From NCBI GenBank assembly GCA_947457745.1, contig CANGWT010000004.1, positions 1 to 24,589 on the forward strand: a DNA stretch of 24,589 nt. Direction: 5' to 3'. The position numbers and the translations under genes are program-made. The notes below the pieces were generated by a model. That model did not search any database. It was not told the origin of the DNA and worked only from the letters and a program-made list of their open reading frames with translations. How positions within the stretch are numbered: the first letter of the stretch is position 1; the number at the start of each line of letters is the position of its first letter. Below are positions 15,737 to 23,341 of this stretch, in pieces. Source of the DNA: Burkholderiaceae bacterium. GTDB taxonomy: Bacteria > Pseudomonadota > Gammaproteobacteria > Burkholderiales > Burkholderiaceae.

Positions 15737-16078
15737 TTAATGCAAACTCTCTGCAATCTTGGCACACACGTTTTGGCACATTTCTACAGTGGCGTTATCA
15801 GCTATTGAGTAAAAGACAGTGACGCCCTCTTTTCGTCTAAGCAAAATTCCCGCTTTATGTAGGGCGGAAAGGTGACGTGAAACATTAGCCTGGCTTGAGC
15901 CGCATAACTCAACAACCTCAGATACAGACTTTTCACCGCTACATACCGCATACATGATTCGTAAGCGTGACGGCTCCGATAAGACATTGAAATATTTAGC
16001 AACTTCCGCAAAAACCTCTTCCATGGCTTGTGGAGAGAGATCTTTGGTGGCTTTTTTTACTTTTGATTTGATATTCAC
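15737..16078 (-). CDS. soxR: ArsR-type regulator of the sox operon (SoxR/BigR-like)
   Basis: A 113-residue winged-helix repressor; the recognition helix is in SQANVSRHLSALHKAGIL (62-79) and the wing in RRKEGVTVFYSIAD. Four cysteines are seen: Cys46, Cys59, Cys101 and Cys105. In the related sulfide or persulfide sensors BigR, SqrR and YgaV, one Cys near the start of the domain and one in the last helix form a tri- or tetrasulfide bridge on sulfide exposure. Cys46 with Cys101 or Cys105 could do the same. The start is GTG at 16078, without a clear ribosome binding site. No in-frame ATG lies upstream and the next is at codon 19. It heads the soxC operon. A metal-binding ArsR is less likely. Confidence 0.88.
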   Translation of the reverse strand: MNIKSKVKKATKDLSPQAMEEVFAEVAKYFNVLSEPSRLRIMYAVCSGEKSVSEVVELCGSSQANVSRHLSALHKAGILLRRKEGVTVFYSIADNATVEMCQNVCAKIAESLH

Positions 16079-16090
16079 TGGTGATAACTG

Positions 16091-16112
16091 TATATGCGTA
16101 TATATGCATATA
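16091..16112. promoter_or_regulatory. Tandem AT-rich palindrome, candidate soxR operator
   Basis: TATATGCGTA and TATATGCATA are direct repeats with one mismatch at 10-base spacing. The second belongs to a perfect 12-base palindrome TATATGCATATA (16101-16112), and the first half, 16091-16102, is palindromic in 10 of 12 bases. The block starts 12 bases upstream of the soxR GTG and lies within the 102-base soxR-modB divergent gap. It overlaps a possible minus-strand -10 box (TAATAT, 16115-16110), which suits repression of the sox operon by the ArsR-type protein and perhaps coordinated control of modBC. Binding is inferred, not shown. Confidence 0.6.
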
Positions 16113-16180
16113 TTAGACGCTACCCCGAAGTTATTACATAGTGAGATACCCTAAGTTACAAACACAATACAATCAAAGAA

Positions 16181-16831
16181 ATGGATATTGATGCAATTCT
16201 GCTGTCCTTAAAGCTTGCTTTTTGGACCATGGCCCTGATCTTGCCATTTGGGATATGGGCAGCCCATAAGCTATTAAATCTCAATAGAAGCCGACCATGG
16301 GTTGAGGCTGCTCTGGCGCTTCCCTTGGTACTTCCGCCGACAGTTTTAGGCTACTACTTTCTAGTTTCGTTTGGTCACACCAGTATTTTCGGCGTTCCCC
16401 TTGTATTCTCATTTACAGGAATCCTGCTTGCATCGCTAATTGCAAATATCCCATTTGCGATACAACCTATACAGCGAGCCTTTGAGGCCATTAATCCAGA
16501 AATTCGAGAAGCCGCCCAAGTCAGCGGCCTCAGTAACTGGCAAATCTTTCGTTTAATTGAGCTTCCCCTCTCTTGGCGTGGCATCACTGGTGCCGCCGCC
16601 CTTACTTTCGCCCATACCCTTGGGGAATTCGGCGTTGTCCTGATGGTTGGCGGCGCAATACCTGGCGAGACAAAAACAGCCTCTATTGCAATTTATGACA
16701 GGGTTCAGAGCTTTGATACCACTGGTGCCGGCGCCATTGCTCTCGTGCTCTTGGGTATATCCCTCATATGTATTGCTCTCTCCTATGGAGTATTGGGGCG
16801 TAAGCCAAATCTGCACAGAGGCTTAAGCTAA
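16181..16831 (+). CDS. modB: Molybdate ABC transporter permease ModB
   Basis: A 216-residue inner-membrane permease with about five hydrophobic helices. Typical ModB segments are the stretch LPLVLPPTVLGYYFLVSFG at about residues 45-63 and the ATPase-contact loop EAAQVSGLSNWQIFRLIELP at about residues 111-130. The size is usual for ModB. It overlaps modC by one base in a TAATG junction and starts 102 bases from divergent soxR. No modA (periplasmic binding protein) adjoins it in this window. Molybdate supply for SoxC is the obvious contextual role. A promoter was not clear; a TACAAT at 16168-16173 lies very close to the start codon. Confidence 0.93.
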   Translation: MDIDAILLSLKLAFWTMALILPFGIWAAHKLLNLNRSRPWVEAALALPLVLPPTVLGYYFLVSFGHTSIFGVPLVFSFTGILLASLIANIPFAIQPIQRAFEAINPEIREAAQVSGLSNWQIFRLIELPLSWRGITGAAALTFAHTLGEFGVVLMVGGAIPGETKTASIAIYDRVQSFDTTGAGAIALVLLGISLICIALSYGVLGRKPNLHRGLS

Positions 16832-17955
16832 TGTTAAGGGTCAAAATTGAGCAGAACAGTCCAAGTCCACTTCAAATCAACTTGGAATGCGCCCCAGGTG
16901 AGTTGCATGCTTTGGTTGGACCATCCGGGAGCGGAAAAACTACCGCCCTCAGGACCATTGCAGGCTTAAACATACCCGCTAGTGGAAAAATTGAATGTGA
17001 TGGTAAGGTCTGGTTTGAAGCCGATGATCTCGGACATAAAGTCCAACAGCTCTCTCCTGCAGAACGCTCTTGCGGCTTCTTATTTCAGCAGTACGCTCTT
17101 TTTCCTCATCTCAGTGCCTTGGATAACGTGACGATTCCACTGCAGAACTCTGATCTCAATAAATCTGAGCGCAAGGTAATTAGCTTGGATCTGCTTGATC
17201 GCATGGGCATTGCTAATCTCGCAGAGCGCATGCCAAATCAATTATCTGGTGGACAACAGCAACGCGTTGCACTCGCAAGAGCGCTTGCTAGACAGCCCAA
17301 AGTGCTACTACTCGATGAACCATTCTCGGCGATCGATACACCAACACGCCAAGGTCTATATAAAACATTGGCAGAGCTTCGTTCAGACTTAAATATCCCC
17401 ATCTTGTTAGTCACACATGACCTACGTGAGGCTGATTTACTAGCTGATCAAATTACCGTTATCGACCAAGGCATCAGCCTGCAAACTGCAGCGCCACAAG
17501 TACTGTTTCAGAAACCAAGAAATTCAAGGGTAGCTGAATTAGTTGGTATTAGCAATATGTTTAATGGTGTATTCGATACCGGTACCTTGAGCTGGGATGG
17601 TTGTACAAAGCTCTTTTCAGTCGCGGACAAAGGAAAGATTCCATCGAAAGCCCGAGTTGCCTGGGTTATTCCCCAAAGTGGCTTAAGCGTTCATAACAAA
17701 CCAACGCAAACTAGCATGCCTGCCTTAGTTGAGAAGATGAGCAGTCTTGGTCAGATAGCGGTGACTCAATTACGTATTCAAGACAGTAAAAATACGATTG
17801 AATGGGAAGCCTCCTCTGCTGAGGTAAGGAGACTGGACATGGAAGTTGGCAAGCAAATGCATATTGAACTCGATGGAAAGCAAATTCATATCATGCCGCT
17901 CAGGCCTATAAACGACCCACGAAGATTTATTGGGCATCATAACGAGAATTTTTAA
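16831..17955 (+). CDS. modC: Molybdate ABC transporter ATPase ModC
   Basis: A 374-residue ATPase that powers molybdate import. Walker A GPSGSGKT is at 30-37, the ABC signature LSGGQ at 138-142 and Walker B VLLLDEP at about 158-164, with THDLREAD as the H-loop region. After about residue 235 comes a C-terminal extension with a single molybdate-binding (TOBE/Mop-like) domain at about 285-360. The start codon overlaps the modB stop by one base, so translation is coupled. It is complete and free of frameshifts. Sulfate or tungstate transport is possible, but a permease with ModB motifs makes molybdate the best reading. Confidence 0.92.
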   Translation: MLRVKIEQNSPSPLQINLECAPGELHALVGPSGSGKTTALRTIAGLNIPASGKIECDGKVWFEADDLGHKVQQLSPAERSCGFLFQQYALFPHLSALDNVTIPLQNSDLNKSERKVISLDLLDRMGIANLAERMPNQLSGGQQQRVALARALARQPKVLLLDEPFSAIDTPTRQGLYKTLAELRSDLNIPILLVTHDLREADLLADQITVIDQGISLQTAAPQVLFQKPRNSRVAELVGISNMFNGVFDTGTLSWDGCTKLFSVADKGKIPSKARVAWVIPQSGLSVHNKPTQTSMPALVEKMSSLGQIAVTQLRIQDSKNTIEWEASSAEVRRLDMEVGKQMHIELDGKQIHIMPLRPINDPRRFIGHHNENF

Positions 17956-17973
17956 TCAAAAATATTCCGTGAA

Positions 17974-18003
17974 TCAAACTACGAGAGTTTGAATAAGACT
18001 CTC
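17974..18003 (+). other. Overlapping stem-loops downstream of modC
   Basis: TCAAACT (17974-17980) can pair with AGTTTGA (17986-17992). Alternatively GAGAGT (17983-17988) can pair with ACTCTC (17998-18003). The two hairpins share bases, so they are mutually exclusive. A TAGCTCTTTT stretch follows the second. This may be a weak modC terminator in the 151-base gap before the HiPIP gene. No strong T run is present. Confidence 0.35.
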
Positions 18004-18106
18004 TAGCTCTTTTCAAATAGTTTATATCAGCAAGAAGCATCTCTTTTTATGTGCTAGTATCCTCAAAATTACGCTTTTTACCACTTAATAAAAATGGAGT
18101 TTTTTA

Positions 18107-18415
18107 ATGAAAAATAGTCGTCGCCAATTTATGATTATGTCTGCTGCTGGTGCTTGTACCCTGGCTCTAAATAGTAAAGTGCAAGCCCAAACAATGGTTT
18201 CTGAAACCGATCCGCAAGCTGCCGCTTTGGGTTACAAAGCTGTTGCCACAACCGTCGATAAGGCAAAGTATGCGAAATATGCTGCTGGTCAAGAGTGCGA
18301 TAACTGCGCCCTGTACCAAGCTAAGGGTTCAGCAACACAAGGTGGCTGCTCTTTGTTTGGAACTAAGCAAGTGGCAGCAAAAGGCTGGTGTTCAGCTTAC
18401 GCTAAGAAGGCTTAA
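18107..18415 (+). CDS. High-potential iron-sulfur protein (HiPIP)
   Basis: A 102-residue periplasmic electron carrier that holds one 4Fe-4S cluster. The cluster ligands are Cys64, Cys67, Cys81 and Cys95, in CDNC, GGCSLFG and GWCSAY, the standard HiPIP spacing. A twin-arginine signal NSRRQFMIMSAAGACTLAL marks the N-terminus, as usual for HiPIP exported folded. A GGAG ribosome binding site (18096-18099) lies upstream of ATG 18107. It lies 151 bases after modC and is probably transcribed alone, ending at the strong terminator at 18437. In phototrophs and some thiotrophs HiPIP links c-type cytochromes to oxidases, so it is a candidate Sox electron acceptor here. Confidence 0.95.
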   Translation: MKNSRRQFMIMSAAGACTLALNSKVQAQTMVSETDPQAAALGYKAVATTVDKAKYAKYAAGQECDNCALYQAKGSATQGGCSLFGTKQVAAKGWCSAYAKKA

Positions 18416-18436
18416 TGCAAAATTAGGTTTGAGATT

Positions 18437-18468
18437 AATAAAAAAGCTGCTTCGGCAGCTTTTTTATT
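18437..18468. terminator. Bidirectional rho-independent terminator
   Basis: A perfect 14-base stem around a TTCG loop: the core is AAAAAAGCTGC (18440-18450), TTCG (18451-18454), GCAGCTTTTTT (18455-18465). The stem is flanked by A on the left and T on the right, so it can act from both directions. It ends the HiPIP gene (stop near 18415) and can also stop the convergent methyltransferase transcript, although the latter ends about 58 bases away. Confidence 0.93.
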
Positions 18469-18525
18469 GCCGTAAGTATCTAGATAAGTGTGACCAATCT
18501 GCCATGCACTTCATGTCGACGGTTT

Positions 18526-19149
18526 TTATGCAATCTTTTTAGCTACCATTCCGAGTAATGCTGATAAGCCAGTGTGCCTCGCACCCTCCGATAATTCTTT
18601 TTCGTAGCACTGCAGATCAAGTATTTCAAATCCTTGGCTTAACTCACGAATCATTTCTTCTGTATAGAGATGCTCTATAAGTGATGGGCCACCGGTTTTG
18701 TAATCCAACTGCTTTGGTGTATATCCCTGCAGAATGAATAGGCCACCTGGTTTCAAAGTCTGAAGTACTTGATTGAAAATTCGGGTACGCATTTCGGGAT
18801 CAGCAAACTGAATAAAGATACCAACTACCGCATCATATGAATTGGCCTGCCAATCAAAGCCATCGGTGTCACAAAGACTATATTGAATATTGACTTCGTT
18901 ATCAGAAGCAAACAGTTTTGCTTTGCTTAATGCAATATCGGAAACATCAAAACCTGTGACGCGCATACCTTGCTTGGCAAGCCAAACGCCATTGCGCCCT
19001 TCTCCATCAGCAATGCAGAGAACGGAGGAATTGCGCTTGAGATAAAGGGTTGTTTGTTTAACTAGATATTCATTTGGATCTTTACCAAAGATGAATTCTT
19101 TTTTATCGAAGCGTTCATTCCAGAACTGGGTGGCATCTGCAAAGCCCAT
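18526..19149 (-). CDS. Class I SAM-dependent methyltransferase
   Basis: A 207-residue cytoplasmic protein with a Rossmann-type SAM-binding core. Motif I reads VLCIADGEGRNGVWLA at about residues 43-58, with Asp68 in VTGFDVS as the acidic residue that binds the ribose. The N-terminal WNERFDKKEFIFGKDPNEYL and the later PGGLFILQGYTPKQL resemble a widespread group of small methyltransferases similar to TehB and thiopurine methyltransferases. The substrate is unknown. It lies 34 bases after metZ on the same strand and may ride on its transcript. The start ATG at 19149 is the natural one for the fold. Confidence 0.88.
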   Translation of the reverse strand: MGFADATQFWNERFDKKEFIFGKDPNEYLVKQTTLYLKRNSSVLCIADGEGRNGVWLAKQGMRVTGFDVSDIALSKAKLFASDNEVNIQYSLCDTDGFDWQANSYDAVVGIFIQFADPEMRTRIFNQVLQTLKPGGLFILQGYTPKQLDYKTGGPSLIEHLYTEEMIRELSQGFEILDLQCYEKELSEGARHTGLSALLGMVAKKIA

Positions 19150-19183
19150 TGCTTACCTGACCTTGAATACATTCAATATGAGA

Positions 19184-20392
19184 TTATTTCTTCAAGCCAC
19201 CAATCAGATCGCTCTTTAAATCCACTACGCTCTCGAGACCAACTGCGATACGAACCAAGCCATCAGTGATGCCTGCAGCTTTTCGAGCCTCTGGACTTAC
19301 TCGGCAGTGTGTCGTTGTAGCAGGATGGGTAATCGTTGTACGTGTGTCTCCTAGGTTTGCTGTAATGGAGCAAAGTTTCGTTTGATTAATTAACTTGAAA
19401 GCCGCTTTTTTTCCACCTTTAAGTGTGAAAGACAAAATAGCACCGCCCGCTTTTTGCTGGCGCTTAGCCAACGCATACTGAGGATGAGACTTCAGACCAG
19501 GGTGATAAACGCGCTCTACTCCCGACTGTTTTTCCAACCATTGAGCAATCTCTAGAGCATTTTTACTTTGCTGCTTCATGCGCAACTCTAGCGTCTCTAA
19601 ACCTTTTAAAAACACCCAAGCATTGAACGCTGAAAGTGTTGGGCCTGCAGTGCGTACATAAGGAAATACTTTACCCATGATGAAATCATTGCTACCCACT
19701 ATCGCGCCGCCGACTACACGACCCTGGCCATCCAAATATTTGGTTGCCGAATGAATTACTACGTCAGCACCTAATGCAAGAGGCTGTTGCAAGGCAGGGG
19801 TACAGAAACAGTTATCAACGGCAAAAAGCACGTTTGCTTTTTTGGCAATTTTGGAGATAGCTTTGATATCCGCAATCTCAGTCAATGGATTAGAAGGCGT
19901 TTCCAAGTAAAATAACTTGGTATTCTCTTGGACGGCACTCTGCCAAGCCTTGGTATCCGACAGATCCACATAAGTCGTTGTAATACCAAAGCGTCCCAGA
20001 ATATTGCTAAATAGTTGGATGGTGGCACCAAATACAGAGCGAGAACAAACCACATGATCTCCGGCTTGAAGATGCGACATTGCCATTGTCAAAATAGCAG
20101 CCATACCAGAAGAAGTTGCAATGCAAGCTTCGCCGCCCTCTAGCGCAGCCAATCGATCCTGGAACATACTGACAGTAGGATTGGTAAAGCGAGAATAAAT
20201 AAAGCCCTGATCTGCATGCGCAAAACCATCTGCTGCAAGTTCAGCACTATCAAAGCAAAAGCTAGACGTGAGGAACATGGCCTCAGAGTGCTCTTGATAT
20301 TCAGCAGTACGGCGTGTGCCTGCACGAACTGCTAAGGTTTCAAGCGCAAGCTTGGAAAAATCAGGTTTTTTACGGGTAGTTTTACTCTTCAT
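19184..20392 (-). CDS. metZ: O-succinylhomoserine sulfhydrylase (MetZ)
   Basis: PLP enzyme of about 402 residues that makes homocysteine from O-succinylhomoserine and sulfide, so it joins sulfide assimilation to methionine synthesis. PLP-family motifs: the substrate/cofactor region YSRFTNPTVSMFQDRLAALE at about 66-85, SSGMAAI at about 94-100 and the Schiff-base Lys218 in HSATKYLDG. I chose the ATG at 20392. An earlier ATG at 20437 would add 15 residues that do not resemble the family. It follows purF by about 69 bases (24 from the alternative start), the common Burkholderiales order. Cystathionine gamma-synthase is a close relative, but FSNILGRFGITTTYVDLSD and the overall pattern favour MetZ. 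Confidence 0.93.
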   Translation of the reverse strand: MKSKTTRKKPDFSKLALETLAVRAGTRRTAEYQEHSEAMFLTSSFCFDSAELAADGFAHADQGFIYSRFTNPTVSMFQDRLAALEGGEACIATSSGMAAILTMAMSHLQAGDHVVCSRSVFGATIQLFSNILGRFGITTTYVDLSDTKAWQSAVQENTKLFYLETPSNPLTEIADIKAISKIAKKANVLFAVDNCFCTPALQQPLALGADVVIHSATKYLDGQGRVVGGAIVGSNDFIMGKVFPYVRTAGPTLSAFNAWVFLKGLETLELRMKQQSKNALEIAQWLEKQSGVERVYHPGLKSHPQYALAKRQQKAGGAILSFTLKGGKKAAFKLINQTKLCSITANLGDTRTTITHPATTTHCRVSPEARKAAGITDGLVRIAVGLESVVDLKSDLIGGLKK

Positions 20393-20461
20393 ATCGCTAT
20401 TTTGACACCGAATTACAGAATTGCCTTGGACACGCATACCCGAGGAACTCGATCGTTGTTT

Positions 20462-22000
20462 TTAGTCTTCTGTGGCTAAGTGCAAATGCAGTTGAGAGCG
20501 GGCAAAGTCACTAGAATCACGTTGACGGTCGGCTTTGGCCTCGGAGGTATTACGAGCAGCCTCAAGTGCATCTAAATAAGATTCATTGATATCGCCGGTA
20601 ATATAGTGACCATCAAAACAAGATGCCTCAAAGTGCTGGATATCGGGATTAATATCCTTCACAGCCTGTTTCATGTCTTCAACGCTTTGATAGATTAGTT
20701 GGTCTGCGCCAATCATCTTATTGATCTCTTCATCAGTGCGGCCATAAGCAACTAACTCACTACGGGTTGGCATATCAATGCCATAGACATTAGGGAATCG
20801 CACCGGTGGCGCAGCAGAAGCAAAAATAACTTTCTTAGCGCCAGACTCTCGTGCCATCTGCACAATCTCAAATGAGGTTGTACCGCGAACAATAGAATCA
20901 TCCACAATGAGGACGGTCTTGTCTTTGAACTCAATGCGCATAGCATTCAGTTTCTGGCGGACTGACTTTTTACGGACAGCCTGACCTGGCATGATGAAGG
21001 TTCTACCGATGTATCGATTCTTAAAGAATCCTTCACGGTAATCTACGCCTAGGCGTTTAGCAACCTGCATTGCCGCTGGACGGCTAGAGTCAGGAATCGG
21101 CATCACAACATCAATCTCACCTGGAATAGTTTCTTTGCGGATCTTTTCAGCAAGATAATCACCCATACGCATCCGTACGTTATAAACAGTCACGCCATCA
21201 ATCGTGGAATCTGGACGAGCCATGTAAACGTATTCAAAAATGCAAGGCGTCAAAACTGCATCGGCAACACACTGACGTGAAGAGAAATTACCATCCAAAT
21301 CAATATAAATTGCTTCACCAGGATTTACATCACGCACAAAAGTAAAACCAAGGCCATCGAGTGCAACTGACTCAGAGGCGATCATCCACTCTGGGCCCTT
21401 TGTTGTATCCATGCGTCCAATACACAGAGGTCGAATTCCAAACGGATCGCGGAATGCCAATAATCCGTAACCGGCTATTAAAGAAACTACTGCGTAAGAT
21501 CCTTTAACGCGCTTAGTTACCTGTGTAACAGCATTAAACATAGCGCCCTCATCTAGTGCAGCGCTGTTGGTTTCTTTTTGAAGCTCGTCAGCCAATACAT
21601 TCAATAACACCTCTGTATCAGAACTGGTGTTGATGTGGCGACGATCGCGATAAGCCATCTCTACACGCAGGCTAGCCGCATTAGTCAGATTGCCGTTATG
21701 GGCCAAAATAATGCCGTAAGGCGCGCTGACATAAAACGGTTGAGCCTCCTCCTCACTGCTTGCAGAGCCGGCGGTTGGATAGCGAACCTGACCAATACCA
21801 GCACTACCTACTAGACTTCGCATATTGCGTGTTCTAAATACATCTCGCACTAGACCATTGGCTTTATGCATTGTGAATGAATTGCCATTCATCGTTGCCA
21901 TGCCAGCAGCGTCTTGACCGCGATGTTGGAGCAACAACAACGCGTCATAAATGAGTTGATTAACTGGGGAGTGGGAAACTGTTCCGACGACGCCGCACAT
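20462..22000 (-). CDS. purF: Amidophosphoribosyltransferase (PurF)
   Basis: Enzyme of 512 residues catalysing the first step of purine synthesis: PRPP plus glutamine gives phosphoribosylamine. The N-terminal glutamine amidotransferase domain begins with MCGVVGTV; Cys2 becomes the terminal nucleophile. The phosphoribosyltransferase domain has the PRPP motif VLIVDDSIVRGTTS at 363-376. The sequence is full length. It lies 4 bases after cvpA, in the conserved cvpA-purF order, and is probably read with folC and the SPOR gene. Confidence 0.98.
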   Translation of the reverse strand: MCGVVGTVSHSPVNQLIYDALLLLQHRGQDAAGMATMNGNSFTMHKANGLVRDVFRTRNMRSLVGSAGIGQVRYPTAGSASSEEEAQPFYVSAPYGIILAHNGNLTNAASLRVEMAYRDRRHINTSSDTEVLLNVLADELQKETNSAALDEGAMFNAVTQVTKRVKGSYAVVSLIAGYGLLAFRDPFGIRPLCIGRMDTTKGPEWMIASESVALDGLGFTFVRDVNPGEAIYIDLDGNFSSRQCVADAVLTPCIFEYVYMARPDSTIDGVTVYNVRMRMGDYLAEKIRKETIPGEIDVVMPIPDSSRPAAMQVAKRLGVDYREGFFKNRYIGRTFIMPGQAVRKKSVRQKLNAMRIEFKDKTVLIVDDSIVRGTTSFEIVQMARESGAKKVIFASAAPPVRFPNVYGIDMPTRSELVAYGRTDEEINKMIGADQLIYQSVEDMKQAVKDINPDIQHFEASCFDGHYITGDINESYLDALEAARNTSEAKADRQRDSSDFARSQLHLHLATED

Positions 22001-22004
22001 AAGC

Positions 22005-22571
22005 CTAGATTCCTATTGTTAATGAAGGTGTAGCGGTGGGTGTAATTTTAGGCATTGCATTACCTAATTGCTTTGCCCAGTCAGCAGGCAACCAACCTTT
22101 AATTAAACTAGTAGCCATATCGATTGCTGGTCGGGTAATTGCCTTCTGCCAAGCAACGCTTTGGGGAATGGGAGTCAGGGCTGCCAATGTGGCCATCACA
22201 ACTATAACTACACCACCACGCACTAAGCCAAAAACAAGGCCAAGAAATCGATCTGTCATGCTCAATCCAGCAGACAAAATAATCTTTTGAATCACATTAC
22301 CGACAAAACCACAGGCAATCAAAGTGAGAATAAAGAGAATGAGGAAACTCACACCCAAACTCAGCAGCTCATCCATATGAAAAGTAGACAACCATTCAAC
22401 AGAAAGATAATTTGTATAGTGGTAAGCAACCCAAGCAGCTACAAACCAAGAGGCTAGTGCTAGTACCTCTTTAAAAAGACCCCGAGAAATCCCCACTAAT
22501 GCAGAAACCAATAGTACTACGAGGGTGAAGTAATCCACCGTGGTTAACTTCAGGGTGGATAAATATTCCAT
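22005..22571 (-). CDS. cvpA: CvpA family membrane protein
   Basis: A 188-residue inner-membrane protein with four hydrophobic helices, and the typical start of the family (TVDYFTLVVLLVSALVGISR near residue 12). The central loop SMTDRFLGLVFGLVRGG is the best-conserved stretch. Named for colicin V production in E. coli, it is also linked to envelope stress, though the molecular action is not settled. It overlaps the SPOR gene by one base and lies 4 bases from purF, so the three are translationally close. Confidence 0.95.
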   Translation of the reverse strand: MEYLSTLKLTTVDYFTLVVLLVSALVGISRGLFKEVLALASWFVAAWVAYHYTNYLSVEWLSTFHMDELLSLGVSFLILFILTLIACGFVGNVIQKIILSAGLSMTDRFLGLVFGLVRGGVVIVVMATLAALTPIPQSVAWQKAITRPAIDMATSLIKGWLPADWAKQLGNAMPKITPTATPSLTIGI

Positions 22572-23338
22572 TAAGGTGCTTCCACCTCAACTAGCTTTGG
22601 AGACAAGCCCATAGCTTTGAGTTTTTTCTCAGCAGCTTCAGCTGCATCCTGATCGGTAAAAGGGCCCGCTCTTAATAAAAAAAGTTTTACACCGTCAGCG
22701 CCGGTTTTATTTGAAACGTAATTAGGAATCTTTTGATCTTTCATCTTAACTATCCAGCCCTTAGCTCGCTCTTCAGATGCAAAAGCACCAACCTGAATAA
22801 CATATTTACCAGGCCCCGCTTTTTTTGGAAGTTCTTCAGTTTTTGATTTGGTGATTGCCTCTGGCGCGACGATGACTTCTTCACCAGCAGCTAAGCCACT
22901 AATAGAATTTGTTTTGCTTACCGTAGGGGATGATTTCGCTACAATTTCTTTGGATGGAGTAGGTGCTTTTTCTTTCGCCGCTGTTTCAACAACAGCAGCC
23001 GATTTTACCTTCTCATCATTTACGGGTATCACAGCGCTAGGGACAGGCAGACTAGTCACAATATTCACAGCAATATCGTTATTTACAGACTTGGGCTTGT
23101 TATCCAAAATACGAGGAAGACCAACTACTGCAATTAACACTAGGACAGCCGCACCAATCAGACGATGACGTGCGCGTTGCTGATCAGGATCTTCTGTAAA
23201 TGCTAGCTCTTCGTTTTCTTGAGCACGCTGAAAACTGCGGGGGGCTAATTTATTGACTGTACGACGACCCCTCACAGAAGCCCGATCAAGGTCTTCAGTC
23301 TCAGAGTTTCGCTTAAAAAGCTGCGGTAAACGAATCAT
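22571..23338 (-). CDS. SPOR-domain membrane protein (DedD-like)
   Basis: A 255-residue protein with a cytoplasmic N-terminal tail, one membrane helix at about 60-77 (LIGAAVLVLIAVVGLPRIL), a Pro/Ala/Lys/Ser-rich periplasmic linker and a C-terminal SPOR domain at about 177-253 (GKYVIQVGAFASEERAKGW). SPOR domains bind denuded septal peptidoglycan, so it should act in cell division. The order folC / SPOR / cvpA / purF is common in Burkholderiales. It starts 3 bases after the folC stop and ends overlapping the cvpA start. The name dedD fits by layout but is not certain. Confidence 0.93.
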   Translation of the reverse strand: MIRLPQLFKRNSETEDLDRASVRGRRTVNKLAPRSFQRAQENEELAFTEDPDQQRARHRLIGAAVLVLIAVVGLPRILDNKPKSVNNDIAVNIVTSLPVPSAVIPVNDEKVKSAAVVETAAKEKAPTPSKEIVAKSSPTVSKTNSISGLAAGEEVIVAPEAITKSKTEELPKKAGPGKYVIQVGAFASEERAKGWIVKMKDQKIPNYVSNKTGADGVKLFLLRAGPFTDQDAAEAAEKKLKAMGLSPKLVEVEAP

Positions 23339-23341
23339 GGA

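Noticed and set aside
20393..20437. Upstream ATG adding 15 residues to MetZ
   Set aside because: Extra residues do not look like the family and no ribosome binding site is visible; the downstream start gives the usual length.
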